A stretch of DNA of 8,069 bases from Syntrophobacterales bacterium (GCA_020052215.1 JAGVPN010000022.1:1-8069), one strand, 5' to 3'. Numbered from the stretch's first letter, positions 1-6,756 are shown. The notes: generated by a model not told the origin, from the letters alone. Numbers and translations: made by a program.

Positions 1-20
1 ATACCACTTCGCACTCAAAT

Positions 21-73
21 GGTAGCACAGGCTTTCCAGCCTGTGCAGGCGCAGGCTAAAGCCTGCGGCTACC
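21..73. repeat. REP-like composite palindrome (two hairpins inside an outer stem)
   Basis: The outer arms GGTAGC (21-26) and GCTACC (68-73) are complementary. Between them are two perfect hairpins: GCACAGGCT (25-33) with AGCCTGTGC (38-46) around a 4-nt loop, and CGCAGGCT (50-57) with AGCCTGCG (60-67) around a 2-nt loop. This is the form of dispersed REP/BIME-like intergenic elements; GTAGC..CAGGCT sequences of this kind are common between genes in some Desulfobacterota. The structure is seen directly; the family assignment is inference. Confidence 0.75.
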
Positions 74-76
74 AAT

Positions 77-108
77 AATTACCTTTTGATTGCAACTTGG
101 TATAAGAC
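77..108 (+). repeat. Intergenic repeat unit, copy 1
   Basis: The copy starts AATTACCTTTTGA and ends with the 17-nt core GCAACTTGGTATAAGAC (92-108). The core is identical in copy 2 at 209-225. The end of this copy also folds back on the following bases: CAACTTGG (93-100) pairs with CCAAGTTG (108-115) across the 7-nt spacer TATAAGA. The unit separates the composite palindrome at 21-73 from the palindrome at 142-169. Confidence 0.7.
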
Positions 109-218
109 CAAGTTGCCGTCAAACAAGTAATAATCCGAATTGTAGGGGCGGTTCGCGAACCGCCCCTACGGTGGTTGCAACCATAAAGCCAGAATTACCT
201 CTATGACGGCAACTTGGT
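107..218. repeat. MITE-like inverted-repeat unit with palindromic core
   Basis: Perfect 15-bp inverted ends, ACCAAGTTGCCGTCA (107-121) and TGACGGCAACTTGGT (204-218), enclose about 80 bp that contain the 28-bp palindrome at 142-169. The 7-mer TATAAGA occurs directly outside both ends (101-107 and 218-224) and would look like a target duplication if the element is taken as 108-217. No coding capacity is present. It could be a small non-autonomous element or simply part of a modular REP array; the present evidence does not decide. Confidence 0.5.
142..169. repeat. Perfect 28-bp palindrome
   Basis: The half-site GTAGGGGCGGTTCG is followed with no spacer by its exact complement. GTAGGGGCGG..CCGCCCCTAC hairpins are a well-known class of dispersed bacterial intergenic repeat, so this is more likely a repeat than an operator. 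It lies in the middle of the inverted-repeat unit 107-218. Confidence 0.85.
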
Positions 219-225
219 ATAAGAC
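193..225 (+). repeat. Intergenic repeat unit, copy 2
   Basis: This is a direct repeat of the unit at 77-108. It starts AATTACCT, differs in a few bases around TATGACG, and is then identical over GCAACTTGGTATAAGAC (209-225). The two copies are about 117 bp apart and bracket the palindrome at 142-169. Confidence 0.7.
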
Positions 226-238
226 GCTACGAAGGGAG

Positions 239-268
239 ATTACCTTTTTGAGCGCAGATTTATATAAA
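239..268 (+). repeat. Intergenic repeat unit, degenerate copy 3
   Basis: The start ATTACCTTTTTGA is close to the first two copies. The 3' part (GCAGATTTATATAAA) agrees with GCAACTTGGTATAAG at about two thirds of positions. It sits directly before the GC-rich inverted repeat at 277-333, as copy 1 sits before the palindrome at 142-169. Confidence 0.4.
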
Positions 269-276
269 AATAGCTC

Positions 277-333
277 GGTGGGGCGGGCCTCCGTGCCCGC
301 CAGCGAGCGGCGGCCAGGGACGGGCGCCCCACC
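277..333 (-). terminator. GC-rich composite hairpin; REP-like, possible kinase-gene terminator
   Basis: The outer arms GGTGGGGCG (277-285) and CGCCCCACC (325-333) are complementary. An inner hairpin GGCGGGC (282-288) / GCCCGCC (295-301) overlaps the left arm, so alternative folds exist. It begins about 60 nt past the stop of the minus-strand kinase gene, and on that strand is followed by GAGCTATTTTTATATAAA, so it could end the kinase transcript. The gap before the T-run makes it an imperfect intrinsic terminator. Its architecture also matches the REP-like element at 21-73. Confidence 0.4.
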
Positions 334-393
334 AACACCAGCCATTTTTTATCTTTCGTTGTGTCCGTAGGAAATGATCGTTGGCCTGAACCT

Positions 394-3300
394 TTAAGGA
401 GGCGGGGGCTCAGCCCTGAACCCCTGGGAGGCGTCCAGAAGATCCCGCACCTTTTGCACCAGGTCCATGGGCCGGAAAGGCTTGGGCATAAAATGCTGCG
501 GTGATTCCGGCGCCCCGTAGGCGGTAAGGTCGCTGTCGGTGTAGCCCGACATGAAGAACACCGTCATTTCAGGATGCAAAGGGGTCAGACGGTCGGCCAA
601 CTCCTTGCCGCTCATCTGGGGCATCACCACATCGGTTACCATGAGGTGGATGGGCCCCGGGTACCGTTCACAGAGCAACAGGGCCTCGCCCCCGTGCCGG
701 GCCTCCATGACGTTATACCCATACAGGCGAAAAAACCGGCACAGCAAAGTCCGGAGTGCGTCTTCATCTTCCACCACCAGAATGGTTTCGGACCCTTCCA
801 GCTTGGCCATCGGCGTCGTCCTGGTCCCGGGGGCCACCACTGCCGCCGCCTCGAGGCGCGGCAGATAGATCTTAAACGTGGTGCCCTGGCCGGGGCGGCT
901 CTCCAACTCGAGATAACCCAGGTTTTGCTTGACAATCCCATAAACCATGGGCAGCCCCAGGCCGGTGCCTTTGCCCATCTCTTTCGTGGTGAAGAACGGC
1001 TCGAAGATGTGATCCAGGGTCTCCGCATCCATGCCGCTGCCGGTGTCGCTCACCGCCAGACTGACGTAACGTCCCGGCGGGGCCGCCTCAATGTAGCACT
1101 TGTGGCTGGCGGCAAACTCGACATTGGCCGTCGACAGGATAAGCCGGCCGCCCGTGGGCATGGCATCCCGGGCGTTGACCGCCAGGTTCATGATGATCTG
1201 GCCTATCTGGCCGGGGTCGGCTTTCACCGCCCCCAGGTCGGGGTCCGCCACGATGTCCAGGTCGATGTGTTCCCCGATGAGACGCCCCAGCATCTTCTCC
1301 AGGTCGGCCGCCACCAGGTTGAGATTGATCACCTGGGGCTGCATCACCTGCCGGCGGCTGAAGGCCAGCAACTGTTGGGTCAAAGACGCGGCCCGTTCGC
1401 TGGCCTTGAGGATATCTTCGCTATACTTATAAAGGGGGTCATCTTCAATGAGGCTGGACCGGATGAGTTCGCCGTAGCCCATGATGGCCATCAAGAGGTT
1501 GTTGAAATCGTGGGCCACGCCGCCGGCCAGCCGCCCCACCGCCTCCATCTTCTGGGCCTCCAGGAGCTGGGCCTCCAGGGCCTTGCGCTCGGTGATGTCC
1601 ATCCCCAGTTTCAGGACCATGGGGGAGCCGTCAATGTCGGCAAAGGGATAATTGTAGATCTGGTAGGTCCGGCCTTGGGGGGTGGTTCGCTCCCACTCCA
1701 TCGGCTTCTGGGTTTCCAGGATTTTCGCGGCCGTGCACTCATCGCACGGCGTCTGTCTGCCATAAGAAAGTTCATAACAACTGCGGCCCTGGGGGGCTCC
1801 GAAGATCTCCCGGAATTGGCGGTTGGCGAACGGCAAGGTAAAGTCCGGCGCCACCAGACAGACCGTGGCCGGCAGCATATCCAACAGGGAAAAGAATCGC
1901 TGGCGCTCTTTGTGGATTATGGTTTCCGCTTCCTTACGCGCCGTGATGTCAAAGGTTACACCGCTGATGTGGTCAACTTTCCCTTCGGCATCGCAGAATA
2001 TTTGTCCGCGACACTGGACCCAGCGAATCTTCCCATCTTTTCTCCTGATACGGTGTTCCCGCACGTAAGACTTGTCAGTCTTTAGGGCCTCAATAAAAAC
2101 TCTTTGGGCGTAATCGAGGTCATCGCCGGGAATAAGGTCACACCATTTGACTTTGCCCGAATCGAAATCTTCTTTATTGTAACCAGTAAGTTCTTCAACT
2201 CTTCGATCCAGAAAATCCACCCGCCAATCTGCATAACCCTTAAATACTATGGCCGGGATTTGATTGACCAGCAGCCGGTATTTCCCCTCACTTTCCCGCA
2301 GCGCTTCCTCAGCTCTCACCCTCTCTAAGGCCGTCCCTAATTGCATCGCCGCCTTCTCCAACACCTTCACCAACTCCAGGGACACCATGTTCTCCCGCGG
2401 ATCAGCAATATGAATCAAGCCCAGGATTTGGTCTCCCCAGCGAATGGGAATCATGGCCACGGACTCATAACCTTCCAGGTTGCAAACGTTGCGGGTATGC
2501 CACTGATCCTTTTCCGAAGCCGCGGCCAGGGATCGGGTCGTGTGGTTCATGCAAAAAGAGCCGCCGGCAGTATAAAAGGGCAACTCGGAATTACATTCAC
2601 CTTTGACCACGTTAGTACACATGCAGCGATCGGTTCTGATGGATAAGGGGCTTTCCGATCCATATAATTGCTGACCGAAACCATTATAGGCCTGGTAGGG
2701 AATTTCGCCGGCGGCATCGACCACCCGGATGCCCACCGCCTCACAACCGGTGTAGTCCTTGATCTCAGACACAAAGGCGGTTAACAGAGAGTGGATATCC
2801 TTATAATTATGCACAATTTCCAGGAAGCGCAGCGAAACCCGCAGCGTCTCTTCCATCCGCTTACGCGCCGTGATGTCCATCCAGGCGCCGACGATTTCCA
2901 CCGGCTTGCCGTCGGCATCCCGCAGCAGCCTGATTTCATCGTGCATCCAGCGATAGGCGCCGTCCTCGGCCAGGAAGCGGTATTCAAAGGTCCGGTGGTC
3001 TTCGGGCCACGGCATTTCCACCCGCTGGAGCACCAGGCGCCGGTCTTCGGGGTGCACGTGCTTGATCCAGAACCGGGGGGTTTCCAGAAATTGCCGGGGC
3101 TCCCAACCCACCAGTCCCCTGACGTTATCGCTTATATAGGTAGGAGCAAAATTCCCCTTGGCTTCAACAGTATAAATAGCGGCTGGGCCAGAAGTCAGCA
3201 ATTGCTCCAGCCGCGCCTTGGTTGCCATGGCCTCGGTAACATCGATGGCATTGAGGCCGATCATCACCGGCCGCCCATCTTGATCGACGATGGGAAACCG

Positions 3301-4152
3301 GTAGGAAATCCAGTGACGCAGGCCGTCGGGGTGATGCAGGGAGCCCAGGGTCCGCAGCGTTTCCCCGCTCTCCATGACTAACCGGTCATGCTCCTTGAAT
3401 TTTGCGGCCACTTCGGGTGGCCATAGTTCTTCAGAGGTTTTTCCCAGCCACTCCTCCCGGCTTTTCTGAAAGGCCTGCTCCCAGGCGGCGTTGGCAAAGA
3501 GATAGCGCCCTTCGAGATCCCGGATGACGGCCACGCCGGGCAGGTGCCCCATGAAGGACGCAAACAGCCTTTCACTCGCTTGCAGCTTCTGTTCCGCCTG
3601 CTTCAGGTCGCCGATGTCGGTGATGGACGTGCGGCACACCTTTTCGCCGCCGACTTCGCTTAAGGCGATGCTGTCCAGGCGGGCGAAAAGACTCCCCCCA
3701 TCCGGCCGTTGCAGCTTTATCTCACAGTGCTGTGGCCCCGGCTCCTGGAAAACCCGCCTGAGGCAGAGGTGAAAGCGGTCTCTATCTTCGTCTTCTTTAA
3801 AGAACTGGAAGGGTTTATCGACCAGGTGGCGCCTGGTTACTCCTAATTGGCTGGCTGCGGTCAGGTTGACTTCCCGGATCAGGCCGGATTCAGTGAGGGT
3901 CAGGAACCCCATCGGGGCGAAGTCATAAAAATCGCGGTATTTTCTATTGGCTGCTTCCAACGAGGTTTGAGCCTGGCGCAAGGTCTCATTTTGCATTTCT
4001 GATTCAATCTGATGCACTTGCAACTCCTGCACCAGGGCGCGCATTTCATCCCGGGACAACTCTTGAAACCCTGGCGCCTCGAATGGCAGACTGGCTTCGG
4101 CTTGTTTTCGGAGAACCGGAGTTTCCTTGGGAGGTTTCCCATCCTGTCCCAT
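394..4152 (-). CDS. Soluble multi-sensor hybrid histidine kinase (PAS/GAF/HisKA/HATPase/REC)
   Basis: Sensory kinase predicted to autophosphorylate on His and pass phosphate to its own receiver. Residue numbers count from a TTG one codon upstream of the preferred ATG. Order: coiled-coil-rich N-terminus (34-75), PAS (about 72-188), PAS (192-310), PAS (316-432), GAF (440-615), PAS (622-742), PAS (750-858), HisKA with GGVAHDFNN (His882), HATPase with N box [10 protein letters not shown] (Asn994), DTGSGM (Asp1037), FEPFFTTK and GKGTGLGL (1061-1068), then a receiver with acidic pocket Glu1129-Asp1132, phospho-acceptor Asp1175, Ser1203 and Lys1225. No membrane segment or signal peptide is visible, so a cytoplasmic signal is likely. 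The GAF is Cys-rich (511, 513, 521, 535, 558) and the last PAS has Cys793 and PCDEC (804, 807), possibly metal- or redox-sensing (inference). All phosphotransfer residues are present. No output domain or adjacent response regulator is visible, so the partner is unknown. ATG at 4150-4152 is preferred over the adjacent TTG for ribosome-site spacing. Confidence 0.95.
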   Translation of the reverse strand: MGQDGKPPKETPVLRKQAEASLPFEAPGFQELSRDEMRALVQELQVHQIESEMQNETLRQAQTSLEAANRKYRDFYDFAPMGFLTLTESGLIREVNLTAASQLGVTRRHLVDKPFQFFKEDEDRDRFHLCLRRVFQEPGPQHCEIKLQRPDGGSLFARLDSIALSEVGGEKVCRTSITDIGDLKQAEQKLQASERLFASFMGHLPGVAVIRDLEGRYLFANAAWEQAFQKSREEWLGKTSEELWPPEVAAKFKEHDRLVMESGETLRTLGSLHHPDGLRHWISYRFPIVDQDGRPVMIGLNAIDVTEAMATKARLEQLLTSGPAAIYTVEAKGNFAPTYISDNVRGLVGWEPRQFLETPRFWIKHVHPEDRRLVLQRVEMPWPEDHRTFEYRFLAEDGAYRWMHDEIRLLRDADGKPVEIVGAWMDITARKRMEETLRVSLRFLEIVHNYKDIHSLLTAFVSEIKDYTGCEAVGIRVVDAAGEIPYQAYNGFGQQLYGSESPLSIRTDRCMCTNVVKGECNSELPFYTAGGSFCMNHTTRSLAAASEKDQWHTRNVCNLEGYESVAMIPIRWGDQILGLIHIADPRENMVSLELVKVLEKAAMQLGTALERVRAEEALRESEGKYRLLVNQIPAIVFKGYADWRVDFLDRRVEELTGYNKEDFDSGKVKWCDLIPGDDLDYAQRVFIEALKTDKSYVREHRIRRKDGKIRWVQCRGQIFCDAEGKVDHISGVTFDITARKEAETIIHKERQRFFSLLDMLPATVCLVAPDFTLPFANRQFREIFGAPQGRSCYELSYGRQTPCDECTAAKILETQKPMEWERTTPQGRTYQIYNYPFADIDGSPMVLKLGMDITERKALEAQLLEAQKMEAVGRLAGGVAHDFNNLLMAIMGYGELIRSSLIEDDPLYKYSEDILKASERAASLTQQLLAFSRRQVMQPQVINLNLVAADLEKMLGRLIGEHIDLDIVADPDLGAVKADPGQIGQIIMNLAVNARDAMPTGGRLILSTANVEFAASHKCYIEAAPPGRYVSLAVSDTGSGMDAETLDHIFEPFFTTKEMGKGTGLGLPMVYGIVKQNLGYLELESRPGQGTTFKIYLPRLEAAAVVAPGTRTTPMAKLEGSETILVVEDEDALRTLLCRFFRLYGYNVMEARHGGEALLLCERYPGPIHLMVTDVVMPQMSGKELADRLTPLHPEMTVFFMSGYTDSDLTAYGAPESPQHFMPKPFRPMDLVQKVRDLLDASQGFRAEPPPP

Positions 4153-4158
4153 CAATTA

Positions 4159-4164
4159 CTCCTT
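4159..4164 (-). promoter_or_regulatory. Ribosome binding site deciding the kinase start
   Basis: On the minus strand the sequence reads AAGGAG, then 6 nt, then ATG (4150-4152). The alternative TTG at 4153-4155 would have only 3 nt of spacing. The ATG is therefore the better start and the protein is 1252 residues. Confidence 0.75.
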
Positions 4165-4220
4165 GTGGGAGGCAAAGCTCGCTGGCGATTAAACGGTCGA
4201 AGAATCAGAGGCCCGGTCCC

Positions 4221-4253
4221 CATGAATACCCCGGCATTGCCGGACAATTCATG
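4221..4253. promoter_or_regulatory. 33-bp interrupted dyad upstream of the kinase gene
   Basis: CATGAAT (4221-4227) and ATTCATG (4247-4253) are perfect inverted arms. Inside them CCGGCA (4231-4236) and TGCCGG (4238-4243) pair around a single T. The 3-nt interior segments ACC and ACA are symmetric in position. It lies 68 nt upstream of the kinase ATG and could be an operator or a leader hairpin. The symmetry is seen in the sequence; the regulatory role is inference. Confidence 0.45.
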
Positions 4254-4501
4254 ATTGCCCAACCCCATCAGGCTGGCAGGTTAAGCCTCTAACCTTGGCG
4301 TGACTGCAGCCGATTCAACTCTCGAAGCACCCGCCATATCCCGCCATCTCGGCTAATCAGGCCACCGGGAGAAAAAGAGCTGGACTCCTTGGCCTTAGGG
4401 TGCGCTTTCCCGGCCCACGTTGCCGGTCTGGGGTAGGTAGGGGAAAAACGGCGCGGCAAGTGGTCCGGGGCAGGCTTTCTTACGGTTGTTAGATGTTTCA
4501 G

Positions 4502-4530
4502 GTATCATCATTTATCCCACCCTATGTCAA
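4502..4530 (-). promoter_or_regulatory. Candidate sigma-70 promoter reading toward the kinase
   Basis: On the minus strand there is a perfect TTGACA (4525-4530). A 17-nt spacer places the -10 at TGATAC (4502-4507); shifting by one gives GATACC. Both are poor -10 matches. It would give a leader of about 340 nt that contains the dyad at 4221-4253. Weak call based mainly on the -35 box. Confidence 0.22.
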
Positions 4531-5025
4531 GTAATTTCTGGCCGGGGCGCTTTAAAAAGTGGACACGCAAAGCGGGAGCGATTCCACCCGGCCTGGGGTT
4601 CATAGATCGCGCCCCAGAATCTGCGAACCAAGGGGGTGGGATGTTTAAAATCTGCAAAAAAGATACATTCTGGAGGAAACTTGTGCTACCTTGCATTCAG
4701 CAAGGCGATTGGGCTACAAAAAGAGGAATTTCTTCGGGATCAAACCCGGGATGGAAAGTTCCAAAATTATTTTTTGACTGCGGTGGCCAAGGTTGCCGAA
4801 TAATCTCAGTTTATGATTCACTGCCTCAATGGCCACAGCCACCCATACCACAAACTGCTTCAGCGTGTGCATCTAGTCTGAAATGGGCTACCCGGCCTCT
4901 ACTGATAAATGCGGGGGTTTCCGAAGCCCAACAGTCCAACTATACGAGGAAGCAGTTGTAATTGGCTGCAAATATGGGTGTTGCGACATGCGTTATTTAT
5001 GACTTGATCGATGGTGGACCTAATC

Positions 5026-5042
5026 TCCGCATCTTATGCGGA
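5026..5042. other. Small perfect hairpin before the cassette boundary
   Basis: TCCGCAT (5026-5032) and ATGCGGA (5036-5042) pair around a 3-nt loop. An AT-rich stretch follows up to GTTAGCC at 5057. It may be a weak terminator or the tip of a degraded recombination site. Its arms do not extend toward the GTTAGCC box, so I do not call it an attC. Confidence 0.4.
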
Positions 5043-5056
5043 TCAATTTAATTATT

Positions 5057-5063
5057 GTTAGCC
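5057..5063 (+). other. Left recombination core (GTTAGCC) of the cassette
   Basis: GTTAGCC follows the integron core consensus GTTRRRY except at one position. It is the exact reverse complement of GGCTAAC at 6001-6007. In a gene cassette the bases after the G at the left junction come from the cassette itself, and must pair with the R'' box of the cassette's own attC; that relation holds here for all 7 bases. The cut would fall between 5057 and 5058. The ATG of the cargo gene is 25 nt further on. Confidence 0.65.
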
Positions 5064-5072
5064 AGTACAATC

Positions 5073-5080
5073 AAAGGAGA
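5073..5080 (+). promoter_or_regulatory. Ribosome binding site of the cassette gene
   Basis: AAAGGAGA is placed 8-9 nt before the ATG at 5089. It lies inside the cassette, between the left core and the start codon, so the gene carries its own translation signal but would depend on outside transcription. Confidence 0.75.
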
Positions 5081-5088
5081 TATTTGCA

Positions 5089-6006
5089 ATGAGTTCCAAA
5101 GAAACTTTTCAAGAAAAAAGCTATCGGCAACATTATGAACACTTTGCGGAATATAGCTACGGCGGCAATAAAGAAGCACATGCAAAAACATGGTTCGAGA
5201 AAGACACAGTTGATGCATGGCGTCATCAACGTATGTACCAGCTACTTGACCCTATCTTAATAGCTGATCCGAAGGCAAAGTGGCTTACTGTAGGCGATGG
5301 CAGATATGGCAAAGATGCCAATTATATTTTAGGAAAAGGTTGTGAAGCTTTATCGTCTGACATATCGGATTATCTGTTAAAAGAAGCAAAAGATATTGGA
5401 TATATTTCTGAGTACAAGAAGGAGAATGCTGAGTCATTATCATTTCAAGATTCAGAATTTGATTATGTTTTTTGCAAAGAGTCTTATCATCATTTTCCGA
5501 GGCCGATGCTTGCGCTTTATGAAATGTTGCGAGTGGCAAACAAAGGAGTAATATTGATCGAGCCAAATGATAATTACATTAACAATAAGATATCTGAAAT
5601 ATTATTTAAAAAATTGAAAAATATTGTAAAATATTTGCTCCGTAAAAACATCAACAATCGACACTCTTTTGAGGAGTCGGGTAATTATGTGTTCTGCATT
5701 TCGAGAAGAGAGATTGAGAAAGTTGCATTAGGACTAAATTACAAAATAGTAGCCTTCAAAGGAATTAATGATGCCTATTTTGCAGGCGTTGAGTATGAAA
5801 AGCTTTCAGAGAAGGGTCCATTACAAAAGAAAGTAAGATTACTTATTAGTATTGCAAATAATTTATGCAAGATAGGCGTCATGGATTACGGAATTATTGC
5901 AGCAATGATTTTCAAGAAAGAACCATCCAAAGAATTGCTCCAGCAGCTTGCTAAAAATAATTACGAAATTATCCATCTCCCAGATAATCCATACATCTCT
6001 GGCTAA
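5089..6006 (+). CDS. SAM-dependent methyltransferase-like protein (Methyltransf_11 type), cassette-borne
   Basis: 305-residue protein, predicted cytoplasmic, no signal peptide. It resembles class I S-adenosylmethionine methyltransferases of the type found in polysaccharide and antibiotic gene clusters. Visible marks: motif I region WLTVGDGRYGKDA (65-77), where GDGRYG stands in place of the usual GxGxG; an acidic residue after the second strand (Asp91 in SSDIS); the segment AESLSFQDSEFDYVFCKESY (114-133) running into HH (134-135), which matches the (S)LPFxDxSFDxVxxxxxxHH signature; and VILIEPND (154-161) for the following strand. The C-terminal part (about 165-305) is Lys/Ile/Asn-rich and may be a substrate lid or partner surface. 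Substrate is not predictable. The start is chosen for the AAAGGAGA site. The stop codon TAA (6004-6006) lies inside the attC outer box GGCTAAC. Base composition is AT-rich, unlike the neighbours, consistent with transfer. The fold call is good; catalytic activity is inference. Confidence 0.85.
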   Translation: MSSKETFQEKSYRQHYEHFAEYSYGGNKEAHAKTWFEKDTVDAWRHQRMYQLLDPILIADPKAKWLTVGDGRYGKDANYILGKGCEALSSDISDYLLKEAKDIGYISEYKKENAESLSFQDSEFDYVFCKESYHHFPRPMLALYEMLRVANKGVILIEPNDNYINNKISEILFKKLKNIVKYLLRKNINNRHSFEESGNYVFCISRREIEKVALGLNYKIVAFKGINDAYFAGVEYEKLSEKGPLQKKVRLLISIANNLCKIGVMDYGIIAAMIFKKEPSKELLQQLAKNNYEIIHLPDNPYISG

Positions 6007-6072
6007 CAAGGCGCTGCACCTGACCGCTATTCCGCTGCTCTGCATAGCGGCAGGTGAGCTTTATCGTCATCT
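6001..6072 (+). other. attC-like site (59-base element) of an integron cassette
   Basis: R'' box GGCTAAC is at 6001-6007. The left arm is GCT (6013-6015), extra G (6016), CACCTG (6017-6022), extra A (6023), CCGCTAT (6024-6030). The right arm is ATAGCGG (6044-6050), CAGGTG (6051-6056), AGC (6057-6059). The arms pair perfectly except for the two extra bases, both on one arm, as expected for the extrahelical bases that set strand choice in attC recombination. The 13-nt loop is 6031-6043. Unpaired spacers AAGGC and TTTATC separate this stem from the outer boxes. The R' box at 6066-6072 reads GTCATCT instead of GTTRRRY and does not pair with R''; in the excised circle the R' box would be GTTAGCC, which pairs perfectly. 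Confidence 0.68.
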
Positions 6073-6079
6073 GAACGCA

Positions 6080-6756
6080 ATGTTACTGCCCTCGGACCTT
6101 AGCTATGGCCCCACAAAGCCCGCATCGGTAAACCGGGAGTTGGCCGTTTTCAAAACCATCTTTGCCAAAGCGATAAAGAACGACAAGGCGGAAGAGAACC
6201 CGGCCCAAGGGGTGAAGCTCTGAGAAGAAAATAATGAACGGAACCGGAGTTTAAGCCCGGATGAATATATCCGGCTGTTGGCCCCATTGCCCGGCGCATC
6301 TAAAGCCCGTGGTGGCGGTGGCTTACCACACCGGTATGAGGCAGGGGGAAATCCTTAATTTGACCCGGGGACAGGTGGACGTGTAAGGAAGGGTTTATCA
6401 AGCTGGAAGCGTGGGACACAAAAACGAGTGCCCCCCGCTTTGTGCCCCTTACCCGTGAACTGGTGGAGATGTTCAAGGCCATGCCCAGAGGCTTACCGGC
6501 GGTGAAGGTGTTCACCTATGCCGGGCGGCAAATCGGGGCCATTAAAAGGGGGTTCACCACGGCCTGCAAGGGGGCGGGGATAGAGGACTTCACCTTTGAC
6601 GATTTGAGACATACCGCTATCAATAACTGGCGGTTGCAGGGGCATGACTACTTTCGTATAATGGCGGCGACCGGTCATAAAACCAGGACCGTTTTCAAGC
6701 GATATAACACTGTGAGTAAGGAAGAATTGAAAGCCCTGGTGGGAGAGAAAATCTGA
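6080..6756 (+). pseudogene. Decayed phage/ICE-type tyrosine recombinase (integrase), 5'-truncated
   Basis: Homology begins about 20 nt past the attC-like site with a core-binding segment (KPASVNRELAVFKTIFAKAI) and runs to the C-terminus. Lesions: the N-terminus is absent; TGA at 6221-6223 (GVKL*EENNERNR, probably CGA to TGA); a frame change near 6293-6300; and one extra base at 6384 (VDV then KEGFIKLEA). The three frames join into one reading. Catalytic boxes: HTGMR (Arg at 6339-6341), DDLRHT (Arg at 6607-6609; the His of HxxR is Asp at 6598-6600), GHKT (His at 6676-6678) and FKRY (Tyr nucleophile at 6703-6705). The open C-terminal piece (6442-6756) is 104 residues and cannot act alone. It is a phage/ICE-type recombinase, not an IntI, so it would not be the enzyme moving the cassette. 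It stops 55 nt before tRNA-Arg, consistent with an element once integrated at that tRNA. Confidence 0.88.

Larger units (their letters stand above)
4156..5056. other. About 900 bp with no supportable gene
   Basis: Open frames exist on both strands (plus 4524-4961, minus 4508-4696). They lack a convincing ribosome site, recognisable domains or a normal amino-acid pattern, so I do not call them. The left part is the upstream region of the kinase gene (dyad at 4221-4253, candidate promoter near 4502-4530). Small hairpins occur at 4689-4705 (CCTTGC/GCAAGG) and 4735-4748 (CGGG/CCCG, followed by a T-run at 4770-4775). Composition changes from GC-rich to mixed towards the cassette boundary. No integron integrase, attI or preceding attC is recognisable here. 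Confidence 0.6.
5058..6066 (+). mobile_element. Putative integron gene cassette (methyltransferase gene plus attC)
   Basis: The unit is about 1 kb with one gene reading left to right, little 5' untranslated sequence, no obvious promoter of its own, and a foldable attC-like site overlapping the stop codon of the gene. All of these are standard for integron cassettes. It is clearly more AT-rich than the kinase gene on the left and the integrase and ClC remnants on the right, which supports horizontal origin. No intI gene and no second attC are visible, so within the window this is a lone cassette (CALIN-like) or a cassette inserted at a secondary site. The right junction (G at 6066, then TCATCT) is a poor core match, suggesting decay or a non-canonical target. 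Confidence 0.62.

Noticed and set aside
574..2085. 503-codon plus-strand open frame inside the kinase gene
   Set aside because: It is antisense to a clear kinase coding frame with all catalytic motifs. The protein is His/Gln/Gly-rich with no domain, as expected from the complement of a GC-rich gene.
4386..4402. Sigma-54-like TTGGCC..TGC sequence
   Set aside because: The spacing between the GG and GC elements is 9 nt rather than 10, and the strand points away from the kinase gene with no gene following.
4524..4961. 145-codon plus-strand open frame in the intergenic region
   Set aside because: No ribosome site before the ATG, no recognisable domain, and a Trp/Pro/Cys-heavy composition. An overlapping minus-strand frame (4508-4696) is equally unconvincing.
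4883..5000. Short Cys-rich reading containing GCKYG, recalling a motif of heterodisulfide-reductase-like/QmoB proteins
   Set aside because: Only five residues match, there is no start signal, and the frame is closed on both sides within about 40 codons. Too short to support a gene fragment.
1..5056. CRISPR array
   Set aside because: The repeats at 77-268 are only three, unevenly spaced and interrupted by palindromes rather than by uniform spacers.
4927..5063. AGCCCAAC (from 4926) to GTTAGCC as a possible preceding attC
   Set aside because: GCCCAAC fits the R'' consensus, but the two boxes are not complementary (GCCCAAC versus GTTAGCC) and the 120 nt between do not fold into paired arms.
5948..6223. 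91-codon open frame from the methyltransferase end through the attC into the integrase remnant
   Set aside because: Its first half is an out-of-frame reading of the methyltransferase tail and attC. Only the later half is integrase, and this is covered by the pseudogene entry.
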